Assembly: GCF_905147365.1 (NCBI RefSeq)
Contig: NC_056427.1
Location: 191,001 to 255,000, forward strand
Source: Aricia agestis
Lineage: Eukaryota; Arthropoda; Insecta; Lepidoptera; Lycaenidae
DNA length: 64,000 nt
Reading direction: 5' to 3'
Shown here: one piece after another, positions 54,542 to 64,000 of the stretch
Numbering within the stretch: the first letter of the stretch is position 1
How the letters are laid out: the number at the start of each line of letters is the position of its first letter
Notes under the pieces: generated by a model
The model's input: only the letters and a program-made list of their open reading frames with translations
What the model was told of the DNA's origin: nothing
Databases searched by the model: none
Translations under genes and position numbers: made by a program

Positions 54542-54741
54542 GTGAGGCCAAACGAGCGTAATTCGTGAGTTGTGAGTCGCAGAATTTCGGTCGCGTAAAT
54601 ATATTTTCATACAAATCATGACTCACAAAATTACGCTCGTGTGAATCAAACAGGACTTGTATGAAACTGAATGCAGCAGAATTTCTGCCAGCCCGAAATT
54701 CTGCGACTCACAACTCACGAATTACGCTCGTTTGGCTTCAC
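54542..54741. mobile_element. 200-bp foldback MITE
   Basis: GTGAGGCCAAACGAGCGTAA...TTACGCTCGTTTGGCTTCAC; arms continue through TTCGTGAGTTGTGAGTCGC for about 48 bp. Directly abuts the next TTAA element. Confidence 0.87.
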
Positions 54742-54747
54742 GCTTAA

Positions 54748-55232
54748 GAGGATTCCACACCGTCGTTTTTCCATACAAACGCTGTCTCCTGTTTCCTCCC
54801 TGGATAATGCCGGTAAAGTTATGATTTTTTTTCTGAATATCTATGGCCACTATTAGCATGTCCCTATGTTTTCTTTTTTTTCATAATTTAATTATTAAAA
54901 AAGATAAGAACGTCCAAAAACCCAAAAAAAATGGCCAGATTTTCCTTTGTGTTCAAACACCCAGAAAACAAAACTGGCTAGAATATACAAAAAAATAAAA
55001 CATAGGAACACAGCTCAAGCCTTGCTTTAATTCTTAATGAAAAAAATACTTAAATCGGTTAAGTTTTGGAGAAGGAATCAGCGGACAACGAATCGAAGAT
55101 TTTCTGTTCTTTTATTAGAACTTTTGTCGTGTTGTCTCTATCGCGCTCTGCGGTGGGAGACTTGAGATTGGTGAGACAGCAATACATTTTCAAATACCTA
55201 TTTTCAATTTCTCTCGCCCCTGGTGTATGCTC
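54748..55232. mobile_element. 485-bp TTAA element T2, copy a
   Basis: TTAA at 54744-54747 and 55233-55236; ends GAGGATTCCACACC and (reverse complement) GAGCATACACCAGG. A second, reversed copy runs off the window at 63771. Ends start with GAG like the 429-bp elements in BEL gag, but interiors differ. Confidence 0.82.
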
Positions 55233-55236
55233 TTAA

Positions 55237-56449
55237 ATTACAAAGACTGTTAAGTCCCTTTAAAACGATTGGATATATTTGATTGGCACGATTTTGATCA
55301 ATTTTTGCACAGATACAGAGAACACTACTGGGACAAAGACGTCGAATCGTACAGTTCCCTTGGGATTCCATTCTGAGAGCTTTTATATGATTATGAAATT
55401 CTACTACCAGGAAATCAGAGAGTGATAGGAGTTTCCAACTTCCGACTTATGAAGTTCGATTGTGAAGACAAAGCCATAGAGACCAAGCGTTGATGTACTA
55501 TTACTAGGAACGTCGCGTTGTATCATCCATAATATTAATATAGGGGTATGGGTTGGGTATGTTCCAAAATATAACCCAGTATACTGATCAGTGCTCGTGA
55601 TGTCATGTATCGTAGCCGCACTGTTGTATTCCAAAATATACGCCAGTAAATCTTATATGTATACATTAAATTCTCGTGTCACAGTGTTTGTGCGCGAACT
55701 CCTCTAAAACGGCTCAACCGATTTTGTATGTACATTCGTTAGGCCTGAGAATAGGTTTTTATCTTCTTTTTATATTGATACTAGAAATAATTTATATGGC
55801 AAAACAAATTTTGCTGGGTTTACCAGTAGTTTTATATGACTTTATTGGGAATTGGTATTTCATTATAATACGTCACGCTTGTCTTACCCAGTGACACACC
55901 AGTACAACATGGTAGGGATACATGACTTCATGAGCACTGGCCAGTATACTAGGTTACATTACGTAATCTAGGCTTAAAAATGTGAAGGCTTGGTTGTCTG
56001 TTACAACTTACACCATTATAAAATGGTGGACCAATATCCTTTAAAGTTAAATTACCGAAAGGTTATTGATAGTATTAAGTTGAAAAAATTCGATTCCCGC
56101 ACAATAAGAGGATAGCGTACACCACAGAATCGATAATAGGCCACGATAACCATGATTGAGAAACTATACGTAGGTATGATTGAAGTCGATCATTGGCAAA
56201 GCCATGCCCATCTACGTTCGTGATCGCTTGTATAATTTGTCTTGGTCCTTGGCCTGGAAGAGGTGTGGATTTATCATGCGACATCCTTACTCCTTATTTT
56301 ATGGTACATCGTCCACCGTTAAATCCTATCTTGAAACTCAAGATTATCTTCGAATTTGACTTTTGAAATCTCTATAAAACTAAAGCCATCAAGCAATTTT
56401 CATACGCACTTGCGAACCCTCTGGTATTGTATTGAATGAGCCAAAACCA
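55237..56449. other. No gene assigned; LINE-tail fragment
   Basis: 55670-55830 is a C-type tail (CTCGTGTCACAGTGTTTGTGCGCGAACTCCTC...AAACAAATTTTGCTGGG). Minus-strand frames at 55404-55634 and 56075-56284 have no recognised family; I cannot exclude decayed exons. Confidence 0.45.
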
Positions 56450-56620
56450 TACTAATACTATAAATTACGAAAGTATGTGTCTGTCTGTCTGTCTGTTACC
56501 TCTTCACGCCCAAACCGTTGAACCGATTTTGATGTTTGGTTTGGAGATACTTTGAGTCCCGGGGAAGGACATTAAGGATACTCTTTATCCCGAAAAACGT
56601 ACGATAAACGGTCATCTAGT
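56450..56620 (+). repeat. Repeat A copy, forward
   Basis: TACGAAAGTATGTGTCTGTCTG, CACGCCCAAACCGTTGAACC, AGTCCCGGGGAAGGACATTA, AAAAACGTACGATAAACGG. Confidence 0.82.
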
Positions 56621-56955
56621 TTATTAAATGAGTATGGTTATTCATAAGGAACTAAAGTTCTTAATAACCAAACGCATTGATATCTCACTTCTTTCTTCGC
56701 CGAACAGATTTACATACCAGGGTCGCATAGTAATGTGGGGATGGCCAGATGACGCGGACCTTTTCGGGGTCCCAACTTCACAACAACATGTTATGCTAAT
56801 TCCTAAACTTTATAGTTGCCTGGTACCAAACTAATACAATATCCCAGTTTGGGATCAAAAGTATGGTCTTTGGGCAAACCGTTGTCAAATAGTACGTGTT
56901 TACGCTATTAGTATTTACAGATCGTTATGACCTGCAAACCTTCAAGAAGAGTATT
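56621..56955. other. No gene recognised
   Basis: The 68-codon frame at 56628 shows no family features. Confidence 0.4.
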
Positions 56956-56957
56956 CT

Positions 56958-57012
56958 CTCTTAAAAGCCGGAAACGCACTTGCAGCTCTTCTGATGTTGC
57001 GAGTGTCCATTT
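56958..57012 (+). mobile_element. S3 fragment
   Basis: CTCTTAAAAGCCGGAAACGC...GCAGCTCTTCTGATGTTGCGAGTGTCCAT, truncated on both sides. Confidence 0.75.
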
Positions 57013-57115
57013 TATCAAAGAAACTTCAAACTTTTGGGCTTTTGTTAAATGAACGCGTTTAACTTTAGTTTTATACCATTTTAGTTAAAACTTTAGCGAG
57101 ATTGTATCGGGACTC

Positions 57116-57278
57116 AACACACTAGCCCGAAAATACGCGGCCGAAGCTCGCCATGATTATGCCAGCAATGTGCTACGCATCGCAACGCGACGTAATTTCG
57201 GCATGGTGTGTCATCAGCCGAAAATACGCGGCCGAAGTCATGCCGGAATTCGGCCGCGTATTTTCGGCCTAGTGTGTT
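57116..57278. mobile_element. 163-bp foldback MITE
   Basis: AACACACTAGCCCGAAAATACG...CGTATTTTCGGCCTAGTGTGTT; GCGGCCGAAG recurs internally as an extra inverted copy. Confidence 0.83.
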
Positions 57279-57299
57279 TAAACACTAATTACTAGATGA

Positions 57300-57485
57300 C
57301 GCCCGCTACTCCGTTGCGTCAAAATTCGTTTGTCGCGCGGGAACTGCACATTTTTCCGGGATAAAAGTATCCTATGTCCTTTCCCGGGACTCAAAGTATC
57401 TCCATACCACAGCAAAGTCGGTTTAGCGGTTTGGGCGGTAAGAAGTAAAAGACAGACAAACTTTCGCATTCATTATTATACGTAT
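57300..57485 (-). repeat. Repeat A copy, reverse
   Basis: GATGACGCCCGCTACTCCGTTGCGTC, GGGAACTGCACATTTTTCC, CCCGGGACTCAAAGTATCTCC, GACAGACAAACTTTCGC. Confidence 0.86.
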
Positions 57486-57805
57486 GAATAATAATTTTAC
57501 CAATCCCTTTTTGCAAAAGAAATCTTTAAAAAATATTGCTGTTTTTCCTCACGACTCACCAACAAATAAAACCAATCAAAGCTTGCAAAACTTTTAATAA
57601 TCGTGTTTTTGTCGTTAATAAAATAAGGCCTTTACACATGGAGCATTTAAACGACCTCTGTCGCTCAGTTGCTTAACATGATTGATGCTCAAATTCGAAT
57701 CCCGCCGAGAGAAAAATGTTTATGTTCCTGGGTCATGAGTCATGACTCATGAATGTGTATTTAAAATACTATGTTGAGGTATAATATCCTACTATCACAA
57801 ATATA

Positions 57806-58076
57806 CAGGGTGTAACAAAACTAAGTCATACTTAATACTTTAGGCCTTAGGGTGTGTATGTGTTCCTTGTAGAGAGTTCGCTGTGAAAGTAGCTGCGCTG
57901 AAAGACCATTTTTTTTTCAATTTCGTATGGGGAAAATCGTGACGCTGGGGAGCTTGCCCTTACAAAAGTGAAAACAAATTTGGTCTTCAGCGCTGCTACT
58001 TTCATAGTTAAAACTCTCTACGAGGAACACAATATACACACCCTAAAGTATTATCATTTAGTTTTGTTACACCCGG
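57806..58076. mobile_element. P1 palindromic MITE, copy e (nested)
   Basis: CAGGGTGTAACAAAACTAAG...TTAGTTTTGTTACACCCGG with TA at 57804-57805 and 58077-58078. Confidence 0.87.
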
Positions 58077-58084
58077 TATATTAT

Positions 58085-58250
58085 AAATGTATTATGAAAT
58101 GTGTGTGTCTATCTGTCTGTCACCTCTCCACGCTTAAACTAATGAACCGATTTAAAACTAACTTGATATGAAGATACTTTGGGAGACGCAAAAGGATACA
58201 GAATAGATGTCATTGCGAAAAATGTACGGTTCCCGCATTCGTAACATAAG
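58085..58250 (+). repeat. Repeat A copy (nested)
   Basis: GTGTGTGTCTATCTGTCTGTCACC, AAATGTACGGTTCCCGCATTCG. Confidence 0.75.
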
Positions 58251-58310
58251 TCCTTTCAACTTTAACCACGGTGCTAGACTGACGTGGTGTGAAGCGTGTA
58301 AGATATATTA

Positions 58311-59249
58311 AAATTCACATCAGATTTAGGGCAGGTACAGCACCATTATAGGTCGTAAGATTTCTATCGAAGGACGCATACAACATAGTATATTATCTGA
58401 TTCGAATAAGAATTTATGAAGGTGTGATTAGGAATTTGCTATTTATCATACTTCTGAACCATTTTCTTCTTACATGTGATGCTTAGTATATTAGCACCGA
58501 AGTTCGTTTAAAATTGCGCGGGAACTGTACATTTTTAAAGGATTACTCGACAATTTTCGAGGTACAAACTCCACGTTCTTTCCCGGAATTAAAAGTACCT
58601 TAAAACCTAAACGGACTGATAGATTTTCACATTTATAATATTAAGTTTAGGATAGGTAACTCCCCTTTTTACCACTTTGTAGGGTAAAATAACAAGTATT
58701 TTTGTCTGTGAGTCGCTCCGTTTAATAAAGCCTTATATACAAAATATAATATGATGTAACCTCTATAACAAAATATACTCATCTCTATAAACAACATAGA
58801 CCGGTTTTCTAGTAGAGAAAATGTAGGTTTTCTTGTTTTGTTTGTGTGGTAATAGATGGCGCTAGCAGTATGATGTTTAATATTATTATTATTATAGTTA
58901 CTTAACTCTCTCATAATTGGCTTAACCCGCTGAATTGATTTTGATGATATTTTGTAGAAAGGTACTTTGAATCCCGAAAAATTATACACAAGATAGTTTC
59001 TAGTAACATAAACTCTGGTCACAGAACAGAGAGAAGTAATTTCTATTGCTTGTCTCTTTCAAACACAGAGAAAAATATTATTCGGCTCACATAACTCAAA
59101 AATATTTTCTTCTAAACAATTCCGTAACGAAAAAACCTAACACACCCCACTCCGACTGCCACAGGTCGGTGCGGCATTGCCAGATTTCGGCACAGTGTTT
59201 GTGTGCGTGCGACTAGACATATGCGAATTAAAATTACATAAGGTGATAA
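58311..59249. other. No gene; diverged repeat A
   Basis: 58500-58635 is a diverged reverse A copy (GCGCGGGAACTGTACATTTTT). An (ATT)n run lies at about 58877-58893. The minus-strand 117-codon frame at 58669-59022 overlaps a degenerate GTCY-type region and is not convincing. Confidence 0.45.
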
Positions 59250-59315
59250 AAATGCTATGCAATACCTTTACCGCGGCAGTCCCCGAATGCCAGACGTATT
59301 TTTTCAAATCAGAAA
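59250..59315 (+). repeat. Repeat shared with 49988-50062 (inverted)
   Basis: GTGATAAAAATGCTATGCAAT...GCGGCAGTCCCCGAATGCCAGACGTATTTTTT; the two copies even keep a similar short peptide (MLCN.FT.AVPEC.TYFF). Confidence 0.75.
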
Positions 59316-59552
59316 TTCATAATATAGGTCAACGGACAAATTTCTCTCCATCCCACGACCGGACTGTACATAATTGCTGCATCCTGCACATCTGCACATA
59401 TATAAAATCTGTCTGTCGCTTTCATCATATTAGCTGAGTAATACAATATGGCTACTAAATATTGTACCCGGAGTAGGGACATAAGATGAGCGGAACGCAC
59501 ATGAAACTGCCCTGGTAGTTAGAAGGTACATAATATTTAACCATAATAATAA

Positions 59553-59901
59553 CTCCCACACCGGTTTCGGTGACGGTGGCCAGTTTCATTGAAACCAGGC
59601 CAGTTACGCGTGAGTAATTTTATAGTGCCCAAGTGTGTGCGCAGCACATAAAAACACTCTCTATTACTTTACCCTTATAATCCAGTGGGACGGACGACCG
59701 ACACGACCGGCGAGAGATCAGGCGCAGGACCGACTTTTTACATGCCCATCCGACGCATGGATCATCTTACTTGTCAGACAATCAGGTGATCAGCCTGCAT
59801 TGTCCTAACCAAACTTGGAAATAACAAGTTTCCATCGCGGGAATCGAACCCATGACCTCTGAGTCAAGAGCCGCGCTCTAAACCACTGGACCACGGAGGC
59901 G
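59553..59901 (-). mobile_element. tRNA-derived SINE S1, full length, reverse
   Basis: CCACACCGGTTTCGGTGACGG at the left and the tRNA-like head (GGAATCGAACCCATGACC, CTGGACCACGGAGGC) at the right; the B box reads in reverse at about 59838. Confidence 0.88.
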
Positions 59902-60078
59902 TCAATACAAATCTTATAAAATATGCAAAAGTGTGTGTATCTACCTCTTACCTCACGCCCAAACTGCTGAACCGATTTTACTGAAATTTGGTATGAAGAT
60001 ACGGTCATCGCAGGATTAACGAATTTTCAGGCATCGAAGTTGCTGGCTTCATCTTGTCCTTCCTAACTCTTACCACTC

Positions 60079-60229
60079 AGCCCCCCTAGACAAGTGGCAA
60101 AACGCTAACGCTACAAAATGTATGCGATTTGACATAAGTCATCGCTTCGCTAGCGAATACTAATGTCAAATCCATACATTTTGGAGCGTTAGCGCTAGCG
60201 TTAGCGTTTTGCCACTTGTCTAGGGGGCT
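60079..60229. mobile_element. 151-bp foldback MITE
   Basis: AGCCCCCCTAGACAAGTGGC...GCCACTTGTCTAGGGGGCT; the arms continue through AAAACGCTAACGCTACAAAATGTATG. Target duplication not clear. Confidence 0.83.
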
Positions 60230-60282
60230 TGCCAGCCTTCATACTTTATGATAGTAAAGCAAGAGAAACCGTATGTTTTTTA

Positions 60283-60540
60283 AGTAACAAGGGGGCAAAC
60301 GAGCTAACGGAATCACCTGATGGAAAGCAACTTCCGTCGCCCATGGACACTCGCAACATCAGAAGAGCTGCAGGTACGTTTCCGGCCTTTTAAGAGGGAA
60401 TAGGGAAGGGTAGGGAAGGGCAAATTCACTCACTCAGCGAAACACAGCACAAGCGCTGTTTCACGCCGGTTTTCTGTGAGCCCGTGGTATTTCTCCGGTC
60501 GAACGGGCCAGGCGTGCCGAAGCATGGCTCTCCCACGTCA
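60283..60540 (-). mobile_element. S3 retroposon, reverse
   Basis: AACAAGGGGGCAAACGAGC, GCAACTTCCGTCGCCCATGG, CTCACTCACTCAGCG, GCATGGCTCTCCCACGTC. Confidence 0.86.
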
Positions 60541-60645
60541 ATAACCTGCTCACACACTTTGGCACTGTAAAAAGTCTCTTGTGTAGTTGGTTTGGTTTCA
60601 TTGAAACCGTGTACCGTCACCGAAATCCATGTAGGACATACATAC
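60541..60645 (+). mobile_element. SINE S1 3' fragment next to S3
   Basis: CACACACTTTGGCACTGTAAAAAG, GGTTTCATTGAAACCGTGTACCGTCACCGAAATCC: the S1 tail, joined to the 5' end of the reverse S3. Head of the SINE absent. Confidence 0.75.
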
Positions 60646-61158
60646 TATAATATATGTCCTATAGACATATAGCCTACATGTATGTCCTAATCATCAAAAG
60701 TTGTCTAAATACCCAGGAACTCTTTTCAGAAGAAAAAAATCTATAAGATATAAAAACCGCCTCGCCCTTGGCTTTAGTCCACTCTGTAAAATATTTGTTG
60801 GGGTGAAGTATAATAAGCAAAAAGCCCCAATGTGTGAGGGGGAGTTATCGTAAAAACTCCATAATATTACGGGTTTTTCGGAATTTCGGGAAAATATTCA
60901 TGATTTATGGGAAATTGTATGGAGAAAACTCTACAAGCTGCCTGCCTGTCTGTTTCTTCCTCATAAACAGCTGAACCGATTTGAATTAAATATTGTATTG
61001 ATATGCTATGAGTACCAAAAAATAACCGATAAAAGTGAATGAAAAATGTACGATTCTCAAGTGCCTGAATTGATAGACGTACGAACAAAGTACGCGGGTT
61101 TATGTTTGCGAACTTACTCGGCTCGCGTCGGTGACACACGAGAATCGCTCACACTGGA

Positions 61159-61386
61159 TTACCATGCCCCCAGGCTCGCGGCTCGCGGCTCTTTGCTGAC
61201 ACACATGCGATTAAGATCGTCGAGCCATAAGTCCTTGTACTTACTCGCACGTCTGTCATCCCTCTCAGGCGATAACAAATCTAGTTCAACGAAGATGCAA
61301 GCAGTCGTCCATCTATCGTATCGTTTAGTAACACTTACAACATCAGTATCGAAACCGCGCCCCGCTCCGCTCGCCACCATGGTCAC
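61159..61386 (-). other. Open frame, possible exon of unknown gene
   Basis: A 75-codon minus-strand frame in comparatively CpG-rich, repeat-poor DNA. An internal ATG follows GTGACC (MVASGAGRGFDTD), and GTAAGT at about 61253 on that strand could be a splice donor. The plus strand is also open for 124 codons here. I recognise no family. It is the best candidate for host coding sequence in the window, but weak. Confidence 0.2.
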
Positions 61387-61673
61387 ACCGCTACCGCTAA
61401 TTCGTATAATACCTCCTTAATGACCAGGTTAACAGCCCTTTGTGTGAGTTGACCTCTGCCCGCGCTCTGTGCGCCTGGTATGTCATTTGATTAGATTAAT
61501 TCTTCTGGAGTCTGCTGCTAAGCTGCTTTGTAACTTTCTGAGACTCATCTACTATCGTTGTAAATTTAATCAAAACCAGCGAGCTAAAGATTGCAATGTT
61601 CTCTCGCTAGACGCAGAACCAGCACAGGCAGTAAACAAAAAGGTTTGCTCGACGTTTGACAACGTTTCTGAAT

Positions 61674-61714
61674 ATTCTGATAGTGTGCAACATCATGTTG
61701 CACACTATCAGAAT
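61674..61714. repeat. Perfect 18-bp hairpin
   Basis: ATTCTGATAGTGTGCAAC, a 5-nt loop ATCAT, then the exact complement. Confidence 0.9.
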
Positions 61715-61865
61715 GCAAAATGCAGAATATGAAATTGTGTGGTACCGCGCGCACTGCGATAATAAAATCGCACACTCGGGTCGGCCGGCACTTCATTTGC
61801 GTTTCATCTGTCTACAGATTAATACATAATATCATCTGTCCAATAATAAACATCGTAGTGGTTTA

Positions 61866-62020
61866 CAGTTCAACAAGGCTTTATTTGAACGTGGCGAGAA
61901 AATGAACTAAACGCTTCTATCATACAAAAACGTCATTTTGGACATGTGTTTGACAGTTCTCATTTACCAGCAGCACTCCCGTCAATGTCACCCACGTTCA
62001 AATAAAGCCTTGTCGAATTG
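61866..62020 (-). mobile_element. 155-bp TA MITE, copy b
   Basis: CAGTTCAACAAGGCTTTATT...AATAAAGCCTTGTCGAATTG with TA at 61864-61865 and 62021-62022. Orientation is opposite to copy a at 12002. Confidence 0.88.
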
Positions 62021-62024
62021 TATA

Positions 62025-62234
62025 CAGTGTGTAACAAAAACTAGTGATAATACTTTAGGGTGTGTACGTGTTCCTTGTAGACAGTTTATGGGCAAGGGCC
62101 CGAGCGTCACGAGTTTCCCCATACAAAAGTGAAAAAAAATTTTGGTCTTTCAGCGCTGCTACTTTCACAGTGAACTCTCTACAAGGAACACGTACACACC
62201 CTAAAGTATTATCACTTGTTTTTGTTACACCCTG
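62025..62234. mobile_element. P1 palindromic MITE, copy f (short form)
   Basis: CAGTGTGTAACAAAAACTAG...GTTTTTGTTACACCCTG, TA at 62023-62024 and 62235-62236. Part of the left arm is missing (210 bp). Only a TATA separates it from the preceding MITE. Confidence 0.85.
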
Positions 62235-62236
62235 TA

Positions 62237-63219
62237 TAGTCTTTGTTAAACATGTCGGCGCCTGTATCTCCAACGGAGTGTCCGTCTCCAAACGATACCT
62301 ACGAAGATAGACGTGGAACATTTGATAATCGCAGTACAAGAAAGACCACCATTGTGTTTTCATTCTATAATAGAATTTTCATTCTATAATAGCCAAATAT
62401 TTTTTGGGATACATCCGAAGTTCATGGTATTTCTGATAAAAGAAACCTTTGATAATTCTATCCGCTGTAAAAGGATGAGTCCAGTATTGACGAATTTTCT
62501 TTGTTTTGTCTTCTGCGGTCCTCCGAAGTAGTAAATAAAGACAAGCAACTTGTACGAAATCCATTGTGAACGTGAGCAAAGATCACTATTTATTTATCGC
62601 AGTGCAGGCACCGTTCTCTGCGATTTGTTACAGCGTGGTGTGCGCTAGGCCTTAGCGGCCTAGACGAGCAATTTTATTGCGCCTTATCACGTATTACGTA
62701 ATATTATTGACCGTCTAGGGTTGATATTGAACATCGCGCGCCTTTAATCTAATAATTGTCAAATAAACTGTTCAATAAAATTGAAGCCTGATATTGCAAA
62801 TACAATTGATCGTCTAAGTGCCCGCTTATGCAACAAATCATAGAAGTTTCCAAGAAAAAGAATAAATAAAAGCCTTAAAATGTTATCCCGCAGTTATCTT
62901 GTTTTATTTTCTAATCTTGGTTGACATTTCAACTTGGAAAAAAATTGGAAAAAAATTTGAAAAATTGGAAAAATATATTGGAATTTTTTCTTTTCTTTTC
63001 TTTCGGAAATTTTTCCATTACCCATCTGTAGCAACATGTCAGATTTTGGTCGGATTATTTACTGTATGTGTTAGTGTAAGTCATTTTGGTCTCTCTGCTC
63101 CGACCGCAGCGTAATATTCTACTACAGTCTACAACGTTCGAATTCCTATCTTAATACTGGTCGCAGGAGAGAGAGAAAAGAAATTCTGACCATCCGATGA
63201 CCCCGCTACGTACCCTCAC
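62237..63219. other. No gene recognised
   Basis: TTTTCATTCTATAATAGAA is repeated at 62357-62390. 62930-63000 is an A/T-rich stretch of TTGGAAAAA-type repeats. No ORF with family features. Confidence 0.4.
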
Positions 63220-63590
63220 GTGAAAATTATTTAATCCCGGGGCATTCGTACATTTTACAGGAATACAATTGTTTTCCGGGACTCAAAGTACCTATCTCCA
63301 TGCCAAATCCCATTTTTTTTAATGAAATAAGGGGGTAAACGAGAAAACAGGTCACCTGATGGAAAGCAACTTCCGTCGCCCATGGACACTCGCAGCATCA
63401 GAAGAGCTGTAGGTGCATTGCCGGCCTTTTAAGAGGGAATAGGGTAATAGGGGAGGGTAGGGATGGGAAGGGAATAGCCTGCCCATTCGTGCCGAAGCAT
63501 GGCTCTCCCACGAATTTAAATCGGCTTAGCAGTTTAAGCGTAAAGAGGTAACAGACAGATTAAGTATGAATTATATTAGGTTGCTATGTG
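63220..63590 (-). repeat. Repeat A copy interrupted by S3
   Basis: A starts GGGGCATTCGTACATTTTAC...CCGGGACTCAAAGTACC...TCCATGCCAAAT, is interrupted, then resumes AATCGGCTTAGCAGTTTAAGCGTAAAGAGGTAACAGACAG at 63520. Confidence 0.75.
63313..63515 (-). mobile_element. S3 retroposon nested in repeat A
   Basis: AATGAAATAAGGGGGTAAACG to GAAGCATGGCTCTCCCACG; internally shortened compared with 14406. Confidence 0.84.
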
Positions 63591-63770
63591 GGCTAACTAG
63601 TTACATTTCATCATCACAACTTTTCTTAATAAGGAAGTCTACTAGATTCCTAGTAACTAGGTGACAGCTATTTATAAATTAGTAGAGCTGTAGAAATGTA
63701 ATAAGCATCGAAACTAATAATAAATGCGAAAGAGTGTCGGTCTGTCAGTCTTCACGCTTAAAACACTTAA

Positions 63771-64000
63771 GAGGATACACCAAGGGCGAGAGAAATTGAA
63801 AATAGGCATTTGAAAATGTATTGCCGTCTCACCAATCTCAAGTCTCCCACTGTAGAGCGCGATAGAGACAACATGACAAAAGTTCTAATAAAAGAACGGG
63901 ACACGCTTATAGTAGCCATATAATTATATTCAGGAAAAAAATCATAACTCTACCGGCATTATCCAGGGAGGAAACAGGGGACAACGTTTGTATGGAAAAA
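63771..64000. mobile_element. TTAA element T2, copy b (runs off window)
   Basis: TTAA at 63767-63770, then GAGGATACACCAAGGGCGAG, the reverse of the right end of 54748-55232. Homology continues to the window edge. Confidence 0.83.

Larger units (their letters stand above)
57647..58310 (+). mobile_element. SINE S2, copy split by P1 and repeat A
   Basis: The head (CGACCTCTGTCGCTCAGTTG, B box AAATTCGAATCCCG, GTTCCTGGGTCATGAG) ends near 57795. The S2 tail GTGCTAGACTGACGTGGTGTGAAGCG appears only at 58270. A P1 MITE and a repeat A copy lie between. Confidence 0.75.

Noticed and set aside
58669..59022. 117-codon minus-strand frame
   Set aside because: Overlaps degenerate repeat A-type sequence and low-complexity ATT runs; no family features.

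Overview
The window looks like nuclear DNA of a moth or butterfly. It is AT-rich and packed with repeats I associate with Lepidoptera: tRNA-derived SINEs, a poly(A) retroposon ending in a 'TTTGCCCCCTTATTTCAT' tail, (GTCY)n/(CAGA)n-bearing interspersed repeats, a CR1/Jockey-like LINE terminus, a Transib transposon and BEL/Pao retrotransposons. The species call is inference from repeat style. I find no convincing host gene; nearly every long open frame belongs to a transposable element.

Layout. 1-7319: a decayed BEL/Pao element (5' LTR outside the window) with stops, frameshifts, deletions and two near-identical 429-bp TTAA-flanked MITEs inside its gag. 7320-20800: LINE ends, poly-G/C duplications, nested MITEs, SINEs and a small tandem array. 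20815-27941: a second BEL/Pao element, complete and young, with two 596-bp LTRs that differ by eye at one base, a CTACT target duplication, and Gag and Pol frames broken by one frame change. 28000-31668: sparse repeats. 31669-37441: a palindromic MITE into which a 5.5-kb Transib element (31845-37355, CGACG target duplication) inserted. 37442-64000: a dense mosaic of MITEs, SINEs, LINE tails and microsatellites, many nested.

The most interesting object is the Transib element. Its ends carry CACTATG and CACAGTG heptamers, the latter identical to the V(D)J recombination signal heptamer. Its transposase, inactivated by one frameshift and two MITE insertions, still shows a RAG1-like D-D-E triad with CxxC and HxxxxH zinc ligands.

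The nesting gives a relative chronology: palindromic MITE, then Transib, then small 3-bp-TSD MITEs; SINE, then poly(A) retroposon; BEL gag, then TTAA MITEs. Repeat family letters used below (P1, P2, S1, S2, S3, A, B, C, D, E, H, R) are local labels. Coordinates of repeat edges without a stated target duplication are approximate, and all identities were judged by eye.
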